From the NCBI RefSeq assembly GCF_900631945.1, contig NZ_UZWE01000023.1, positions 62,001 through 126,000 on the forward strand: 64,000 nt of DNA, written 5' to 3'. This DNA is from Paracoccus haematequi (GTDB lineage Bacteria > Pseudomonadota > Alphaproteobacteria > Rhodobacterales > Rhodobacteraceae). The notes beneath the pieces are model-generated. The model saw only the letters and a list, made by a program, of their open reading frames with translations. It did not search any database and was not told the origin of the DNA. Shown piece after piece: positions 62,157 through 64,000 of this stretch; position 1 is the first letter of the stretch, and the number at the start of each line of letters is the position of its first letter. Both the position numbers and the translations under genes were made by a program.

Positions 62157-62962
62157 ATGTTCGTCCTTTCGATCAGCAGTTCCAGCGTCACGCCGACCGG
62201 GTTTTCCCCGCATGTCAGCGCGCCGCGCATGATGGTGCCCGTGATGTCCACAACCTCGATCGGGACATGGGCACGGCCCCGGATCAGGGTCGCCCCGTCC
62301 AGCCGCAGTTCGGTGGCGTGGCAGTCCATGCGGTGGCCATCCGCGAAACGGATATGGTCGATGCTGCCCACGCCGTGCAGGCGGGCATCGGTGATGCCGT
62401 GCCGGGCAGCCAGCGTTTCGATGGCCGTGATCACATCCTCGCCGGGGAGGATCCGGGCCAATAGGCCAGGACCATTGCCGCCGCCCTGCGGGGTGAACAG
62501 GGTGAAGGCGGTTTCGGCGTCGGGCAGGGCCTCGAACCAGGCGTCCGGGGCGCCGATCCCCGATGCCGGGGCATCCGCCGCCAGGATGCTGTCGAAGGGC
62601 AGCAGATGGCCCATCGTGCCTGCCCAGGTGCCGTGGCAATGCAGGAAGGGCGCGCCATCCTTCCAGCCGACCGTGGCGGTCGCGCGGGCGATGGTCACCG
62701 GCCCGTCCGGCGCATGGGTATCGGAATACCAGGCCGCATGGATGCCGTCGGTCGAGGGCGCGGGCAGGACGAAGCGCAGCGGGTCGCAGGTCACGCCGTC
62801 CAGCCAGACCACGCCGCCCTTGCAGCCCGCCTGCGCGAACAGATCGCCCACCGCGTCCATCACCGTCTGTCCCGCGCGCAGCACCCCCGACAGGGGCCGC
62901 AGATCCGCGCGCACGGCAACCGCGCGTTCCGCCGCGCGCGGGCCGGGATGGATCATCCTCAT
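62153..62962 (-). CDS. PPC/DUF296-domain protein, probably two tandem domains
   Basis: 269 residues. The second half fits a PPC (DUF296) domain: LARILPGEDVITAIETLAARHG, HGVGSIDHIRFADG, HVPIEVVDITGTIMRG and GVTLELLIER, the order of strands seen in plant AT-hook and bacterial PCC proteins. The first half has a similar order with a histidine-rich HCHGTWAG segment, so it may be a duplicated domain. Such proteins trimerise; bacterial members have been linked to DNA or small-molecule binding, with no clear enzyme role. No AT-hook is seen. It lies between the ligase (10-base gap) and the dehydrogenase (ATGA overlap). Confidence 0.6.
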   Translation of the reverse strand: MRMIHPGPRAAERAVAVRADLRPLSGVLRAGQTVMDAVGDLFAQAGCKGGVVWLDGVTCDPLRFVLPAPSTDGIHAAWYSDTHAPDGPVTIARATATVGWKDGAPFLHCHGTWAGTMGHLLPFDSILAADAPASGIGAPDAWFEALPDAETAFTLFTPQGGGNGPGLLARILPGEDVITAIETLAARHGITDARLHGVGSIDHIRFADGHRMDCHATELRLDGATLIRGRAHVPIEVVDITGTIMRGALTCGENPVGVTLELLIERTNI

Positions 62963-62972
62963 GCCGGGGCCC

Positions 62973-64000
62973 TCATGCCGGGGTCTTGTCCAGCAACCCG
63001 CGCGCCTCGATTTCCTCGCGGATCATCTTCTTGGTGATCTTGCCATAGGCCGATTTCGGCAGGCTGTCCCAGAACAGGAACCGCTTGGGCATCTTGTAGC
63101 GCGAGAGCCTACCGTCGAGGAACGCCGCCAGTTCCGCCTCGGTCACCGGGGCGTTCGCCACACAGACCGCCCAGCCGATCTCGCCCCACAGCGGATCGGG
63201 CAGGCCCAGAACCGCGACTTCGCTGATGGCGGGATGGGTGAGGATCTTCTCCTCGATCTCGCGCGGATAGACGTTGGACCCGCCGGAAATGAACATGTCC
63301 GACTGCCGCCCGGTGATGTAGACGAAGCCCTCTTCGTCCATGTGGCCCAGGTCGCCGGTGCGGAACCAGCCATCGCGGAAGGATTTCGCGTTGGCCTCGG
63401 GGTTTTGGTAATAGCCCGCGAAGACGGCGGGGCCGATGCAGCAGATTTCCCCGGTCTCGCCCGGCGCGACCTCGCGGCCCTGTTCGTCCTGGATCTGGAT
63501 CTCGATCCCCGTCCGGGCATGGCCGCAGGTGCCGATGCGGGCGGTGGGGCCGTCTTGGGCCTGATGCAGGTGGGCGGGCAGGACGGTGATGTTGCCGGTG
63601 ACTTCGCCAAGGCCGAAATACTGGACCAGCACGGGGCCGAGCGTGTTCAGCGCGCGCTGCTGGTCCACCCGGTACATCGGCGCGCCGGCATAGATCACAT
63701 AGCGCAGCGACGACGTGTCGGCCCCGGCGGTCGAGGGGTGTTCGACCAGCAGCTTCAGGATCGTCGGAACGGTGAACATGGTCGACACGCGCCATTCCCG
63801 CACCAGATCCCAGACTTGCGCCACGTCGAAACGCTCGGTCGGCAGCAGCACGGTCTTTACCCCCCGTGCCACCTGGGTCAGCTGATGGACCCCCGCGCCG
63901 TGCGACAAAGGCGCCACCACCAGCGAGGCATCCGCCCCCGTCAGCCCCGGCATCAGGTCGGCCAAGTGGTTCGTGACGACAAAGGCCATCTGCCCATGCG
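62973..64000 (-). CDS. AMP-dependent acyl-CoA ligase, cut by the right window edge
   Basis: 342 in-frame codons lie inside the window; the N-terminal part with the first adenylate loop is beyond position 64000. Seen: VAPLSHGAGVHQLTQ, FTVPTILKLLVEHPS, YAGAPMYRVDQ, the A5 motif QYFGLGEVTGN, GDLGHMDEEGFVYITGRQSD (A7/A8) and the terminal SAYGKITKKMI with the catalytic lysine. It resembles medium- or aryl-chain acyl-CoA synthetases. With the PPC protein and dehydrogenase it forms an operon that may process the same acids as the liv-ligase island. Confidence 0.88.
   Translation of the reverse strand, partial: HGQMAFVVTNHLADLMPGLTGADASLVVAPLSHGAGVHQLTQVARGVKTVLLPTERFDVAQVWDLVREWRVSTMFTVPTILKLLVEHPSTAGADTSSLRYVIYAGAPMYRVDQQRALNTLGPVLVQYFGLGEVTGNITVLPAHLHQAQDGPTARIGTCGHARTGIEIQIQDEQGREVAPGETGEICCIGPAVFAGYYQNPEANAKSFRDGWFRTGDLGHMDEEGFVYITGRQSDMFISGGSNVYPREIEEKILTHPAISEVAVLGLPDPLWGEIGWAVCVANAPVTEAELAAFLDGRLSRYKMPKRFLFWDSLPKSAYGKITKKMIREEIEARGLLDKTPA

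Overview
The window looks like chromosome from a high-G+C alphaproteobacterium of the Rhodobacteraceae, most like Paracoccus. The basis is very G+C-rich third codon positions, DUF2125 and DUF2853 proteins, a VPLPA-CTERM protein, a TamA-TamB pair, a CysN/CysC fusion and a liv/CoA-ligase island. I saw no tRNA, rRNA, CRISPR array, transposase or phage gene. The genus is inferred and was not tested by any search.

Left part (1-25.8 kb), mostly housekeeping. It opens with a SARP/TPR-type regulator, then a pmbA-cysQ pair followed by a 26-codon scrap that looks like the start of a lost endonuclease/exonuclease/phosphatase gene. Next come a DUF2125 envelope protein, a short crotonase, DUF2853, a three-gene polar amino-acid ABC importer, a small secreted protein, glucokinase, tamA-tamB, a secreted CAP-RTX protein, a stand-alone DUF2218 protein, sulfate activation (cysD-cysNC), an Hsp70-like protein, an AI-2E family permease and NhaA.

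Middle part (25.8-44.1 kb): after an SLC13/RCK carrier comes a large iron-siderophore island. One side has a four-gene siderophore ABC importer facing a TonB-dependent receptor. The other has receptor-FhuD-FhuB-FhuC and an exporter-fold ABC protein in one tightly packed minus-strand operon. Between them sit an AraC regulator and, divergent from it, a DUF2218-SIP ferric-siderophore reductase, plus an orphan VPLPA-CTERM protein.

Glycolate part (44.2-50.2 kb): glcDEF faces glcC-gckA, so one control region probably governs glycolate oxidation and 2-phosphoglycerate formation. It is followed by a strongly structured non-coding stretch (about 50.22-50.36 kb) ahead of a Crp/Fnr regulator. This stretch has a TTGACA element, a hairpin, a GNRA-capped hairpin with a T6 run, and a perfect 10-bp long-range stem. 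It is the best candidate here for something undescribed.

Right part (51.1-64 kb): a seven-gene operon couples a branched-chain-amino-acid-type ABC importer (LivG, H, M, K, F) to two CoA ligases and faces a LysR regulator across a perfect palindrome. Beyond it lie a degraded haem-peroxidase gene, an A+T-rich stretch with a 16-bp inverted repeat, and an operon of an AMP-dependent ligase (cut by the window edge), a PPC/DUF296 protein and a short-chain dehydrogenase. The layout suggests uptake and CoA activation of a carboxylic, perhaps aromatic, acid; the substrate cannot be read from the sequence.
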